A stretch of DNA of 64,000 nt from Xiphias gladius (GCF_016859285.1 NC_053407.1:21297715-21361714); one strand, 5' to 3'. Positions 1 to 11,614 are shown, numbered from the stretch's first letter. Made by a program: numbers and translations. Notes: generated from the sequence alone by a model not told the origin.

Positions 1-470
1 AGTCTGTTTCAGCTGAACAAAATGACAGATTTTGCTTCTGAACCATTTCATACTGAAGGAGAAGAAAGATATCTTTTGACGCTTGCTTTCAGGTCAGCAA
101 TCAACTGCAATGAAACTACAGGTACGCTATCCTCCGCTCACTCTGCACATTTTTACAGAGAATCTGCACTCCTTGGAGATTTTGCAGTACAAATAATGCA
201 TTTATGATAAAAATTTGTCAATATATGACGAATTAACACTAGGAAAATTCTGTCTGTATCGGTTTGTGCAAAGGGTCTTACCATGTACGGCCTAAGCAAA
301 GGATCATCAAGGTCGTCTGTTCTGACTAGTTGCCAGATAGAATCCCTTGCGGCCCGCTTACCTTCACTCCACTGTGGACCCAGGACAGATGATGAGCATT
401 TTGACCAAATGTGGTGCAAGGAAATGTTCCATGTGAGCCAGTTCCCAGCTGAAAATAATCCCACCCTCAG

Positions 471-769
471 CAGCAAGAGCCGGAGTCGAGAGGAGTGGGT
501 GGAGGCATCGCCAGCCAGACAGCAGCCAGTCATTGCTGGTGACACCAGTCCACCCGGAGGAGATCGACATACAGGCCCTGGCTAACGCCCAGAACCACTC
601 CGACATCTTGGAGTTTGAAGGGAGGAAGTCGGTGGGAGTCACCTCCTCTGTCCACTCACCTGACAGAAGAGAGAGTCAGAGCAAATGGGGAGTGTCCGAC
701 TACAACCTGGAGGGACAGGTGATCCTTTTACTGAAGGAGCCAAAATGTGCACATTTTAGTCATTATTAA
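471..769 (+). CDS. Unidentified exon-like coding stretch, possible 3' part of a gene
   Basis: I do not recognise this protein. After an acceptor-like CCACCCTCAG ending at 470, a frame stays open to a TAA at 767-769. It includes the peptides VHPEEIDIQALANAQNHSD, ILEFEGRKSVGVTSSVHS and KWGVSDYNLEGQ, whose polar, non-repetitive composition and GC-rich codons look like real coding sequence. The exon could end at the weak donor GTGATC at 719 or run to the TAA as a terminal exon. An AATAAA lies near 846, but that sequence belongs to a dispersed repeat. The region to the left (283-470) is also open in another frame and may be intron or a second exon. If real, the gene would converge on chchd3. An old pseudogene is possible. 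Confidence 0.35.
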
Positions 770-784
770 ACCTGGAATAATTGT

Positions 785-1095
785 TTTTGGTCACTTGTGG
801 GCAGTGGAAGCAACCTGTAAACAAAACACTTGCACATTATTACCAAATAAAGTTGACATGGCTAATGTGTTAGCAAACAGTTGCCAATTTATACATCCAG
901 CGCACATGAAGCAACACAAGCATTTACTTCCGAGTCCTGTTTCTGTTCACATGCTGAATATAAGTCCAATATTTACTCTTCTTTAGCTCTGTTCTGGTTC
1001 TCCACCAACTCCTGAGAGAAATACATGTCCCCATAGCTGCTAAATGCTCCACCATGTTCACCAACTAGTTGCTAGCTTTGTTTGTTTGTTTGTTT
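785..1095 (+). repeat. Dispersed repeat family A, copy 1
   Basis: The stretch starts with TTTTTGGTCACTTGTGGG and continues through CACCAACTCCTGAGAGAAA and TAGCTGCTAAATGCTCCACC. It matches 12670-13275 along its length and an inverted copy at 50165-50440. It is noncoding. The family is common in percomorph fish as far as I recall; I cannot assign a class. Confidence 0.6.
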
Positions 1096-1099
1096 GCTA

Positions 1100-2545
1100 G
1101 CATGGCTAAAAATATTGATTAGAACACCTTCACGTTAACTTTGCCTGATAAGTTTTAGCATTTTCCTTCCAGGTTTAAAACTGTTATAAACTGGTCATAT
1201 TTACACTGAAAAACAGTTTAACTAAGAATCAAACTATTAATCAGTCAGTCAGATGATCAATTGATTGAAAAACCAGTAGCCTTAGCTTAGCTATAACCAG
1301 GCAACAACCAACAAACACTCTATATCTCGAGAAGCTGTGAAAACAGCGCACAAAGGACCATTTTTTCCACGTTTGCATTTTTAGCAGCAGATGTTTGGAT
1401 TTCATTAGATTTTAAAAACAGATTAATCACACACACAAGCACAAATACATGTGAACTAGTGCTATTTTCAAGAGGAAAAAATGCAACTACATAATGTTTA
1501 ACACACACACCATTCCTCTGCGGCTAATTAAATAACTCTTTGTCAGGTTCGGTCTGCAAACAAAAGCTTCACCTCTGTTTTACTTGCCCGGCCTTGCATC
1601 CACGGTGGTGGATGAGGTGTGGATATGAACTGAAGAGGTTTAAAATAAATTACATTTGCAAAATGTAAGCTTTGATGAACTATTCAATTAATAGAAGTTC
1701 AAAGCAACAGAACTAGTCAACGTAATTAAGAAAGCCTGAAAACAAGAAGGCTAAATGTTCAAATCGTGTAGTTTTAAACACAGAGACACGTGCAACTTAA
1801 CCTCCAAAATGTTAAAACTTTAGGAACTAACAGAACCAGCCTTGTTTTCAGCTTGACAACCATACAATATTCAATTTATTCAGGACGTTTTCATGGCTGT
1901 AGATCTTTCTCAGCCTATTAGAAGAACATCTAATGCTTTAATTTTATCTCTACACCTCTCTATACGTCTGCACCCACGCACATCCACACATGTACACGCA
2001 AACTCTCACTCCCTCTTCAGATGAAGCAGGACATGGTGTGCCTAAAAATCAAAAGGAAAACACTCACACAAGATCTAAATTTAACTTAAATAAAAAAAAA
2101 AAAAACCTGAGCAGAGACAAGATTAAATACTGTTAATTTTCTATAGACTTATACAGAGGATAGCTTCACTTCTTCAACGTACAGACCCCGTCACTGTGTA
2201 AAAACTTTGCAATTTTTTTCTTCTTTAGAAATATATTTTCTTTACTACCGACCATTTTCAAATCCAAAATGTAGAAAAGAATTGATGGTAACCTTTCACT
2301 TTTCCACAAACTGAGCCTGAACATTTGATGAAGCTGACAAAATAAGGAAATGACGATAACTGACCTAGTTGGATGCCTAAACTTTAGCACATGCCACAAT
2401 TACTTTTTTTTTTTTTTAGTAGTTTTGAAGGTCTTGAAATAAAAAGGTAACAGTGCATTAACATTTGCAGAAAGGTTCATTTTTATAAAAGGTTTTTACT
2501 CCTTCTCACTTCAAAAAACAGACTTTTGTCTAGAACTGTATAGAC
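1100..2545. other. Intergenic sequence without a recognised gene
   Basis: AT-rich unique sequence with short simple stretches (GTTT repeats near 1080, an A tract at 2091-2104, a T tract at 2404-2418). The open frames are short and unconvincing. It lies between the unidentified left-hand exon and the 3' end of chchd3. Confidence 0.5.
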
Positions 2546-2547
2546 AG

Positions 2548-2770
2548 TGGTGGAAGAAGTATTAAGATCCTGTACTAAAGTAAAAGTAGAAAAAATGAGT
2601 ACAATAGTGCAAAATACTCTGTTAAAAGTCAAACTCCTGCAGTAAAAATCGTACTAAAGTAAAAGTACAAAAGTAACAGACATTAGAATATACCTACAGT
2701 AAAAAAACACCATTGTTACATTTTGAGTGTAGTAAAGTGACTTTTTACCTAATTGTGGATTCCTTTACTT
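2548..2770. repeat. Dispersed fish repeat (GTGGTGGAAGAAGTATTAAG type)
   Basis: It begins CAGTGGTGGAAGAAGTATT and continues with many AAGTAAAAGTA blocks. This is a very common teleost dispersed repeat. It resembles, but is not the same as, the CAAGTACTGTACTCAAG repeat at 9744. It is noncoding and its class is uncertain. Confidence 0.5.
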
Positions 2771-2851
2771 AATCTCAATTCAACAACCACCAACATTTAC
2801 ATTTTCTCAAACTGTGAAATAAGAATGTCATTGTGTGATTGAACGAAACAA

Positions 2852-2857
2852 TTTATT
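2852..2857 (-). promoter_or_regulatory. Candidate polyadenylation signal of chchd3
   Basis: The - strand reads AATAAA here, about 670 bases beyond the chchd3 stop codon. No better signal was seen closer. This is inference only; 3' end reads would decide. Confidence 0.3.
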
Positions 2858-3525
2858 GACACCCATTGATTTTTTTTTTTTTTTGCATGCACCACACTTT
2901 GAGGAAGACAAGTTAAAGGTGAAAACTCCCTTAAATAATTTATGTACAGTACAATAACCTTTAACAAGTACAAGTCTTTGTTACTGCACAATCTGCTCGT
3001 GTAACAGCGTCTGCAATCTCAATTAGCTTTCACAACTTCAAGGCACACGTATATATTGATTAACCATGCTCTCAGTCAGCATGTATCACATACAAATACC
3101 GTGGATTCACACTGCTTTCAAAATGAAACTCATCTGTGACAAACTTTAATCTAATGCTAATTCGTTATGTTTTGCCTCATTAACAAAGACAAGCGCTTAA
3201 AAACATCCTTCTGTAGTTGTTGTGGTATTGGCACCATTGGTTTTAAAATGATCCCAAGAACCTGAGAGGCCGCAGACACAAAGTGCTACATAAAGCTAAA
3301 ATGAACCAGCTGAACTAAAGCTAAACCACATTACTGGCCTACATCAGAAAAGGGACTCTGAGGGTATATGGCACTTCTTCTAGATACACGTAAAGGATCT
3401 TAGTTGATTCTCCTGTGACTCTGTCCTCTGTAACTCGTCTGTTTGTTGATTTCTTTCCTTTGGCTTTTCTTTGCTGCAGCAGTAAAAATGTCACATGTAC
3501 CGACATCCTGGTCAAGTGGCCCATA

Positions 3526-6500
3526 TTAACCTCCGGTGCTCAGTTTATTCTGTAGATGGAGAGAAGAGAAATTCTGTTAAAATTAAGTCGCGAATAGAAG
3601 TGAGTAAAGGACTACAATGTGACGAGATGAGAGATGAGAATTCAAGAAGAAAAAAAAGAGTCGTACTTTCTTGGCGTTGTCCACACACTGCATGTAGGCC
3701 GAGGCAATACTCGAGCAGGACAGAGTCTTTCCTGTGTTCTCCTTGTAGCATTTTAAAATCTGACTCTGCAGGTCTCCACACACTGGCTGGATACTGAAAC
3801 GCCTGAGAGAGGCACAAAAACACAGACATGCAAATACCAAACATCACGCTGGTTTGGTAGTTAATACCACAAAACTTGTGAAACATTCAAACTAGCCTAT
3901 AATCTCATGTATAACCTGCACTGTCTCTCACCTTGTCCCTGTTCTATGTGTCGGTGCACTCTGTAACCTTACTACCCACAACACAACAGCTGTAAAAATG
4001 CTTTTATAACATTGATCCCTAAGTAAATTTGTAGGTACATGACTTACGCAAATCGTTTGTGTGTCTCCTCTTTGCCCTTCTGAAAGTTCTCAGCAGTCAT
4101 TCTGTAAAACTCAGTACACTGTCAAAGAGGTAAAAACACCACACGTTACCATCGAGATGAAATATCACCGCTGAGTCAGACTCGGAAAATCTTTCATGGC
4201 AATGGAGAATTGTCTTTGAAGTGGTACACATGGAATAAAAACATTCACGCAGTGCTGAAAACTAATAAACACACACGCAGAGTTAAAGTATCAGTATGGC
4301 TGTGCAGGAAATGCCAACATGCCAATTTGTGCATGTCTTAAGAGTAGCAAGTCCCTCAGAGCTGTTGCACATCAATGTCATTTGTAAGCAAACAAACAAA
4401 CAAACAAACAAACACACATATATATGCGCGTGTACATAGTGTATATCTGTGGTGGTAAAAAATGATTTACTCAGCTTATGATAAACATTAGGGAAAGGTT
4501 AACTTACCTTTGTTTCAAGTTTTGCAACATGTGCCTTGTAGAGAGCGTCTCGTTTCTTCAACTCTTTCTCCTTCTCCTCCAGCTGATGAGCCTGTGTGAG
4601 TCCAAAATAATTATGACAACATGAGCAGAACTTCTAAAAGCAGCATATTCATGCAAAAACTATATTTTGCTGTTTCACAATATAGAATAGTTTGTAGGTG
4701 AAAATGAAAGTAAAGAACTTGGAATCCCCAACTGGACCCAAGGCTATTGTAAACTCTATGGCGAATGATTCCTTTACTAATTGCCTCTGATTTAGCTTTC
4801 TTAATAGTGACAATTGTTTTGTAACTTTCTCTGTTCTTAGCTTATTTGAGCTGTCAAACATTGTCACATTTTAGTATTGTTTTATTTGTGTGACTGATGT
4901 TGTATTGTCTTGTCTGAAACTTGAAAAAAAGGGTTGCTAACCTCAATGGGATTTGCCAGGTTCAATAAAAGGTCACATAAATTTTTTTTTTTTTTGCGGA
5001 ATGTGAAACCCGATTTCCCATAGCGACTTTGTGTTTTATGTGGAAACAAAGAGTGGAAAACAGCTGTGCAGCCGCTGGTCGGGTCAGAATGAAAGTGAAA
5101 GTCATGCAAGTAGGAATTCTCTCCCGTCTTACCTTCAGCTCCATCCACTGAAACCCGAAAAGAGGGCAAGAAAGAGAAAGAGACACGGTAAGAGGAGGGA
5201 AAGGCTGCCACATTTACAAGAGATCCTGACACATACAGTACCGTGCAGAGCTTTTCGGCACTTTAGATGTAAAGATTCTTATCAGGCAGGGAGGTGTCTG
5301 ATTGGTCCCAGATTCATTCTGCAGCACGACAGAGAACCCAAACATACAGCCAGAGTCACAAAGAACTATATTCAGCAACGAGAAGAACAGGGAGTCCTGC
5401 AACAGATGGTCTGCCCCCCCCCACAGAGACCTGATCTCAACATCATGGAGTCAGTCTGGGATTACATGAAGAGACAGAAGACACTGAGACAGGCTCAATC
5501 CACATTAGAACTGTGGCAAGTTCTGCAAGATGCTCGGACCAACCTGCCTGCCCAGTAGCTTGAACTATTCAGTGCACATGTGTACTTGAGAAAACTGGTG
5601 CTGTTCGTTGTGACTGATTTGATATAGGGTTTTTTTTTCTTTCTGTTTACTGCACTTTGTATGAAGTCGACCGCATCCTCATTTTACTTTCAATGCCTTA
5701 ACTGTTTGCACAGTACTGCACGTAAAGGTCATGCATGTCTTTTCCTGCTTACATAAAGCTGCACCATGAGCCTCTCATCCTCTGTCTGCATTCGCTCCTT
5801 CATGATGGAGTCTGTCAGGCTCTCCATGTACGCCGCCTTCTCCGCCTCCAGCGTCTTCTTCACCTGCTCCTCCACCTGAGCCTTAGCTGCTGCCTTGGCC
5901 TCTGCCTGAGCGTGAGCCCTCATCTCCTCCAGCCTTCACACATACACACACAAGGATCGCACTTTAGAACATTTTCTGCTTGTGGATGAGCTGAACTGAT
6001 CAGTCAATCAATCGACTAGTTGATCAGCAAAAATCAGCAAAATTAGCAATTTTTACTCTTTTTTTACAATTTGATTCAATGATTAATCAATTAATTGAGA
6101 AAATTAGTCAGCAGATTAACTGATAATGAAAATTTACCTTTGGTTGCAGCCCTACAATACATTATTACCATTTCTCATTTTCCACTCATACTTTATATTT
6201 CTGTGTTAATTAGTAACATTTATGTACTTTACTGTAAAGTTTATTCATTGCTTGTAATTTTTAGCCCATCATCATTTGTATGTTGATTCCCCCTTTATTT
6301 TTTCTTTTATCTGCTAATAGAGATCGTGTGATATGATCGAAAGCTCCAGAGCAGCTATTAAACGGACCTTGTGGTGAAATTGTATGGGTCAACTGCTGAC
6401 TCAAATGTCAAGAATGAACTTTGAAACCTCAGCTTTTGAGGAAACCTGGATGCGCAGTGTTTAAAGTGCTCAGAAGAAAATGAATACTCAAACATCTGTA

Positions 6501-6734
6501 ATTCCATGACCAATGTGCAAACCACCTGCTGATTGACACCATGTAATAATATGATCAAAAGCTCCAGAACAGCTACTAAATGGGCCTTGTGGTGAGATTG
6601 TTTTCTCAAATATTTCTTTCTACTTTAGTTTTAATTTGTTCTATTTTACTATGTATTTTTTTTACTATGTTGGCAGAGCATTGCAGCCACAAACACTGGG
6701 CTCGTAGAATGAAGTTCTACCTTGTTTTACATTA

Positions 6735-6776
<42 letters not shown>

Positions 6777-9700
6777 ATGACAGAAACCTCTCTGTCCTTA
6801 CTGTTGCTGCAGCTCCTGCCTCTTCTGGTTGATCTCCTCCTCCAGACTTCTCTGCATCTCCTCTTTGATCTTCTGCCTCAGCTCTTCCTCCAGCACTTCA
6901 GGAGAAACGGGCAAGGCTGTTTGTGAACACGGGAAATTTTTGGGAAAAAAAGAACAAACAAAGCAAAACATGAGATTGTTGATTTATTTCAAACTGTTCT
7001 AAAAGCCTTAAAATTCTGCTATCAGATGTAACATTGCTTATTAAGAAGAAACAAAAGGCTCTGTCCAAATAAGAGCGCATTCATGCGACAACGGGTACTA
7101 GACAAGCGTTTCCCATTTGGGAAAAGTACCAACACACAGTTCACTTAACCAACACCTGATGGACACTTTTCCCAATGCTGCTTGGAAGCGCATTCAGAGC
7201 TAAGTGTATCCCACAATCCACCACGGTCTACTGCCGGACACCAGTCTGGTTGTTGGTGGTAACGTGACACTACGCTGGTTTTAGGACCGACATGGAGAAG
7301 TTTAGGAAGTTTGTTAGATTCAGCGTGAATATTATTATTCATGTCCAAACATAACCAAGTTCTGGCAAAGCCTCCTCAGTTTGTTGTAACTTAATATTAA
7401 CAATCTATTTTTCTCAATGAGACTGATAAGGATAATACCACATATCTGACACTGTCAACATAAATATTACACCCTTTTATTAAAGATTTAGAGGAATATG
7501 ATCCATCCTTAGAATTTTATCAGACAGAAACCATCAACATAAAATCATGTCATGTCTAATGTACAGTAGACCTAGGTGCTTCTAGGTTTAGTTGCTTTAT
7601 TCCTCCTGTCAGCTCCTGAATGTGTTTTTTCACTCTCGTCTGATCGAAACTGTAAAACTGTACGATTGATCCTACTTATGCGTTCCAACAAGTGAGTGAC
7701 GGGACGTCCAAATGAATCAACTGTGTCCTCTGATAAACCGCCACACACACACACGGATCCAACTTACCTGCTACAACAGGCGGAGGCACTGAGGCGACAG
7801 CAGGCACTTCATCCTCAACAACAGGGGGCAGAGGCAGGTTGGGTGTGGACTCTACTGGGGCTGGAGCTGGAGCTGGAGGTGGTGCTGGAGGCTCTATGAG
7901 GGGTTCACCTACAGGTGCGCCAGCGGGTATGACGGCCAGATCCACACAGTGACGAGGTGGGCGGGAGTCCTCAAAAGTGAGCTCTGGAGCAAGAGGGGGA
8001 GCTGCCACTGGCTCTGGAGGAGGTGGAGGTGGAACCAGTTCCCATGGAGGAGGTGAATCAACAGCTGGAGTCACAACTGGAAGCACCTCTTCAGCTGGGG
8101 CACGTGGGACTACTGGCTCCAACTGAGGAGGTGAAACTACAGCTTCAGCTGGAGCTGAATCAACAGGACAGGGTGTAATTATTGGTTCAACTGGTGCAAG
8201 CTCAACAGTAGGTGGAGGCTGAACCGCTTCTGCTGGTGGAGCTGAAGGGACGACAGTTTCAAGAAGGTCCACAGCTGGAGCTGCAGCAGCAGGTTCAGTA
8301 GCTGGAGGTACTGGTTTCACAGGTTCAGAGGGAAGAGATGAAGCTAAAGGTTCAGATGGAGCTGCAGCTGCTGGGGATGGCTCTACAGGTGGAGGAAGGA
8401 CAAAAGGTTCGATGACTTGCTCCGCAACTGGCGGTGTAAACGGACTTTCTGGCTCTACGCGAGGTGTGACGACGGGTTCGGGAGGAGGCAGAACTACTGG
8501 CTCCACTGCAGGAGGAGATGCAGGCTCCACAGTTGTTTTGACTTGTGGAGAAACTGCGGATGGAGGAGGAGGTGGGGCCGAGACGGCGGGGTCGGTCAGA
8601 GGTGGAGTTTTTGTCTCAACAGAGGTTGGAATAAGGGAGTGAAACTTCACAGGAGGAGGGGGGACGAGCTTTCTAGGAGGAGGAGGAGCAGGTTCCACCG
8701 ATGGAGGTGTAGATGGGGCTTCCTGAGGAGGAGGAGGAGAAAGAGGAAGAGGTGGAGGGGGGATGGATGGAGCAGGAGGAGGTGTCAGAAGGGGTAACAG
8801 GTGTTCAACAGAGGGGGCGGGAACTGAGGTGGGTGTTTGCGTTTCAGGTGGGTGTGAAGGAGGACGTCCATTCTGTGAGAGCTGAGGACAGACGACCTTT
8901 GAGGACTGTCTCATCCGGTTGATGACTTTGTCCGACAGCTGGAGAAAAGCAAGAGAAAAAACAGCAACATTTGTGGTAGTGAGCTCCACCTGCTGGGCTA
9001 ATCAGCATTTCTTCTCTCTTTCTTCAGGGCCTGAGCTGCACCAGCAGCCTGACATGATCTCATTTAGGTTCTTTCTATATTTTAGCTCGACGGGTTCCAG
9101 AAGCTCTGTTTTCTCAACTTTGTTCTTGCCCAGTTTAGTTTCTTCTTTTGGTCTGCGCCAGGCGTGTTTTGGTCTGTACTGGACTCAATCTTCAATCACG
9201 ATTAATTAAACAGAAAAGTCTAAGTCTCCTGTTTCTATCTATGCAAAGCATTTTCGGATCTACATATCATTGCTACAGCTGTTGACACAGAATTAGTTCA
9301 GACTTGTGGCTCCAAAGTATTTGCTATACAAAAAAAAGGTACATCTACAATATTCCCATTTTTATACCAAATAAAATAATCGAGGCAAAAACCCTGACAT
9401 TTCTACCCTGTTTGTGCCTCTGTAACTTTGGTTCAGTATCTCTTCTTCTCATTCTGACTTGTTGGTTGTGACATTTAGAGAGTTAGCTCTCAGAGGAGAC
9501 CAGGGTTATGGGGAACATGACTTTCGGGCTGGTGCACAAAAATGGTAGCATCTGATAACAAGTTAAGTTTGTCCCGCCTGTCATTCCTTCCTTTATTTAT
9601 TTTCCTTGGTACTTATTTGGAGTCACATTTATTTAAAAGGGAAGTTCAAGAACTGTTTATTTGCTCCTCTTTGACTTATGTGAATAATTTGACTGACTTC

Positions 9701-11459
9701 TAAAGGACGACCCTTTCTGGGCATTGTAGCACACTAACACCGGTGGTGAAAAGTTACAAAAAGTACATTTATTCAAGTACTGTACTCAAGTATAAATTTG
9801 AGGTACTTGTACTTGATTTTATGCTACTTTATATTTCTATTCTACAAAATTTCTGAGGGAGATATTGTCATTTTTTTCTCCTCTACATTTATCTGTCAGC
9901 TGTAGTCACAGGTTACATCTCAGATTAAGAGTTTACCTACAAATTGAGATCAGGGCTGCAGAAAGTGATTACTCACATTATCGATTAATTTGTTGATTAT
10001 TTTCTGAATTTTAATTAATCATCAGCAAATACAGAAAAATATATTTCACAGTGTCCAAAAGCCCAAATTGACATATTCAAATTGTATCACTGTCCCACCA
10101 CCCGTTCGAAACACAAACGTATTCGGGCTTCTATGAGTTTTTTAGCAGTTACACCAAACAACCAAAAGAAGAAAACAATTTTTATATATCAGAACTTTTT
10201 CTCCTCATCTCAATAACAATCTCACAACCCCACAGATTTATCTAGTACCCCTTTGGGGGGCTGGGGGGGGGGTGTAACCCTAGGTTGGTAAACACTGAAC
10301 TAAACTACCTGACTGAAAATAAAGTAGTTCAAACCAGCTCCACCTCCAGTAGCTACGACAGTATTATGCTGCTTAATGCCGATTGATGCATCAGTATTAA
10401 CAATTTAATAATCTCATATATAATAATATATCACTGAGAGGAGACATTTTGCTGCCAATTTTTCTGTAGTATTTATAGATTGTTGTATTGGTATTTTTAT
10501 TTAAGATAAAGAAAAAGTGTTTTCTCCCTATCACTGCAATTATTTCCTAATGCCTACCTAACAAGTGTTGCCTTTGCTGCTCGAGCAATTGTTTTGTCCT
10601 GTTGACTTTTATAATTTCAAAAATCACAAGATCATTTTAACAAATTAATTTGTTGAGATACACTGATACTTAGATTGTGAAAAAATATGACTCTCTTATC
10701 TTAAAAGACAAAATTACTATTTTATGAGCTTCTTGTTGTTATGATTGTTATTTCATAGAAAACTTGTTTATTTGATATGGTACAATGTCACTGATACAGG
10801 GCAGTAAAAGTCGCACAGTGATAATTGCCTATAATAACTAGAAGATTATTAAAGAGACTTAAAGTGCCTTTAAATATATTTTTTATTCTTATAGAAAAAC
10901 CAAACTGCTTCTTTAATCATGACGTAATTTTTTTTTTTTTTTTTTTTAAAGCAGAATGGTTTATTTTCTCTCAAAGCACTTCTTTTAATTAACTAATTAA
11001 TAATTAAATAATGAATTTAATTTTAATTTCTTAATTAACTTGCTGTAAAATGTCTTGTTTTGAATTATGTGGGGTTTTTTTTTAATATTATTTATTGGAA
11101 AACTTAATGAATATCGTTAATTTTTTTCTCCAGTTTTTCCAAATGGTCCATGTCACAGCCAACCACGTTTTTCCCTACATCCACCACTCACACCAGGGGG
11201 AAGTTCATTAGCTACGGGCTACAAACATGACACGCTAATGCCTGCAGCCACAGCGTCTCTATTGATGCATCTGTGAAGAAACTGTGCGCATAAACCTTTA
11301 GTTTAAATAGTTTCCCTCAGTTCAAATCCTAGCAAACTTTTTTTTTTTCTTTTTTCCTACCCACCCGGAGCTTTCACTCACCCGAATGCCCTTCACAAAA
11401 GTAACTCCCCCGCCTTCACCATCCTCACGGGAGAAGTGACTCGGGCTGTTTCCTCCCAT
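3526..11459 (-). CDS. chchd3: MICOS subunit MIC19 (CHCHD3) with a giant proline-rich insertion
   Basis: MIC19 is a peripheral inner-membrane protein of the mitochondrial MICOS complex, which holds crista junctions and links to the outer-membrane SAM complex. Exons on -: 11459-11382, 8938-7768, 6895-6802, 5933-5753, 5147-5133, 4591-4508, 4118-4048, 3793-3667, 3549-3526. They sum to 1845 nt (614 aa), with all junctions in frame. Residues 1-40 carry the conserved VTFVKGIRLSDKVINRM motif. Residues about 41-416 are Pro/Val/Ala-rich, and about 417-560 form a charged coiled coil. Cys570, 580, 591 and 601 form the twin CX9C CHCH domain needed for import by the MIA40 route. The C-terminus is KNKLSTGG. 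Human CHCHD3 is 227 aa, so the length is abnormal although the gene looks intact. MIC25 (CHCHD6) is the alternative, but the coiled coil, the CHCH sequence and the nearby slc35b4 favour CHCHD3. Confidence 0.93.
5133..5147 (-). other. chchd3: chchd3 15-nt microexon encoding WMELK
   Basis: On - the sequence reads GGGTTTCAG, then fifteen bases TGGATGGAGCTGAAG, then GTAAGA. The microexon lies between exon 4 (ending QLY) and exon 6 (starting AHQLEE). Both flanking phases are 0, so it can be included or skipped without changing frame. The conserved spacing in human CHCHD3 fits the version without it, so it is probably alternative. Confidence 0.7.
5234..5724 (+). mobile_element. Internally deleted Tc1-like transposon, family 1
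   Basis: The left end TACAGTACCGTGCAGAG and right end CAGTACTGCACGTA are imperfect inverted repeats. Between them is only the C-terminal transposase part, including ILQHDREPKHTARVTKNY, a proline-rich stretch and DLNIMESVWDYMKRQK, the last block of the DDE catalytic domain, then a stop. The N-terminal DNA-binding half is gone, so it is a dead relic. It sits in the chchd3 intron next to the microexon, in the opposite orientation. A second copy lies at 47394-47896. Confidence 0.85.
6050..6160 (-). repeat. Dispersed repeat family B fragment (inverted)
   Basis: Contains GATTAATCAATTAATTGAG and ends in TTTGGTTGCAGCCCTAC, the reverse complement of the GGCTGCAACCAACAA head of the family seen at 46576 and 59896. 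It lies in a chchd3 intron. Confidence 0.5.
6336..6600. repeat. Direct repeat pair of about 48 bp around a 170-bp spacer
   Basis: ATGATCGAAAGCTCCAGAG (from 6334) through CTTGTGGTGAAATTG recurs as ATGATCAAAAGCTCCAGAA (from 6551) through CTTGTGGTGAGATTG. The two arms differ at only a few positions. The arrangement is part of a noncoding dispersed fish repeat in a chchd3 intron. Confidence 0.6.
6739..6774. repeat. (CA)n microsatellite
   Basis: About 18 uninterrupted CA units, lying just beyond the 3' boundary of chchd3 exon 3. Likely polymorphic. Confidence 0.95.
7768..8938 (-). other. chchd3: chchd3 exon 2: 390-codon proline-rich tract
   Basis: This one 1171-nt exon, flanked by a CTCCAG acceptor and a GTAAGT donor, opens with conserved LSDKVINRMRQSSK. 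It then runs through about 375 residues dominated by Pro, Val, Ala, Glu and Ser, with recurring blocks such as VEPVVLPPPEPVV and PPPPPPEPVAAPP, before joining the coiled-coil exon with the correct phase. There is no stop or frame break, although its composition is prone to slippage. The + strand is correspondingly rich in GGA, GGT and GCT. Long open frames on + across this exon are composition shadows. Confidence 0.88.
9744..9960. repeat. Dispersed fish repeat (CAAGTACTGTACTCAAG type)
   Basis: Reads GTGGTGAAAAGTTACAAAA, CAAGTACTGTACTCAAG, TTGAGGTACTTGTACTTG and TTTATGCTACTTTATA in order. This is a familiar percomorph dispersed repeat. It is noncoding and lies in chchd3 intron 1. Confidence 0.6.
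9955..10095 (+). repeat. Dispersed repeat family B fragment
   Basis: GGGCTGCAGAAAGTGATTAC leads into TATCGATTAATTTGTTGATT and a CAGAAAAATATATTTCACAG block, matching the family at 46576 and 59896. It directly abuts the preceding repeat. Confidence 0.55.
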
Positions 11460-11614
11460 CGGCACCCGCAGCCGCAGCGACGCACACACTTGGCTACCAG
11501 GACCTTCCGGGCGCTAGCAATATTTAATCCACAACCTACCGTGGGTCTGCGCTCAGAATGATCAACTCCAGCCAGCCTGCTCTTCTCACCGCTGGGCGTG
11601 AACAACAACAGCGG

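Noticed and set aside
5031-5233. N-terminal part of the 175-codon + frame containing the Tc1 fragment
   Set aside because: Only the part after 5234 is transposon; the part before it runs antisense to the chchd3 microexon and its splice sites.
8412-8922. Several + strand open frames over the chchd3 proline-rich exon
   Set aside because: They are reverse-complement shadows of CCN-rich codons (Gly/Arg/Glu-rich peptides) with no independent start context or splice pattern.
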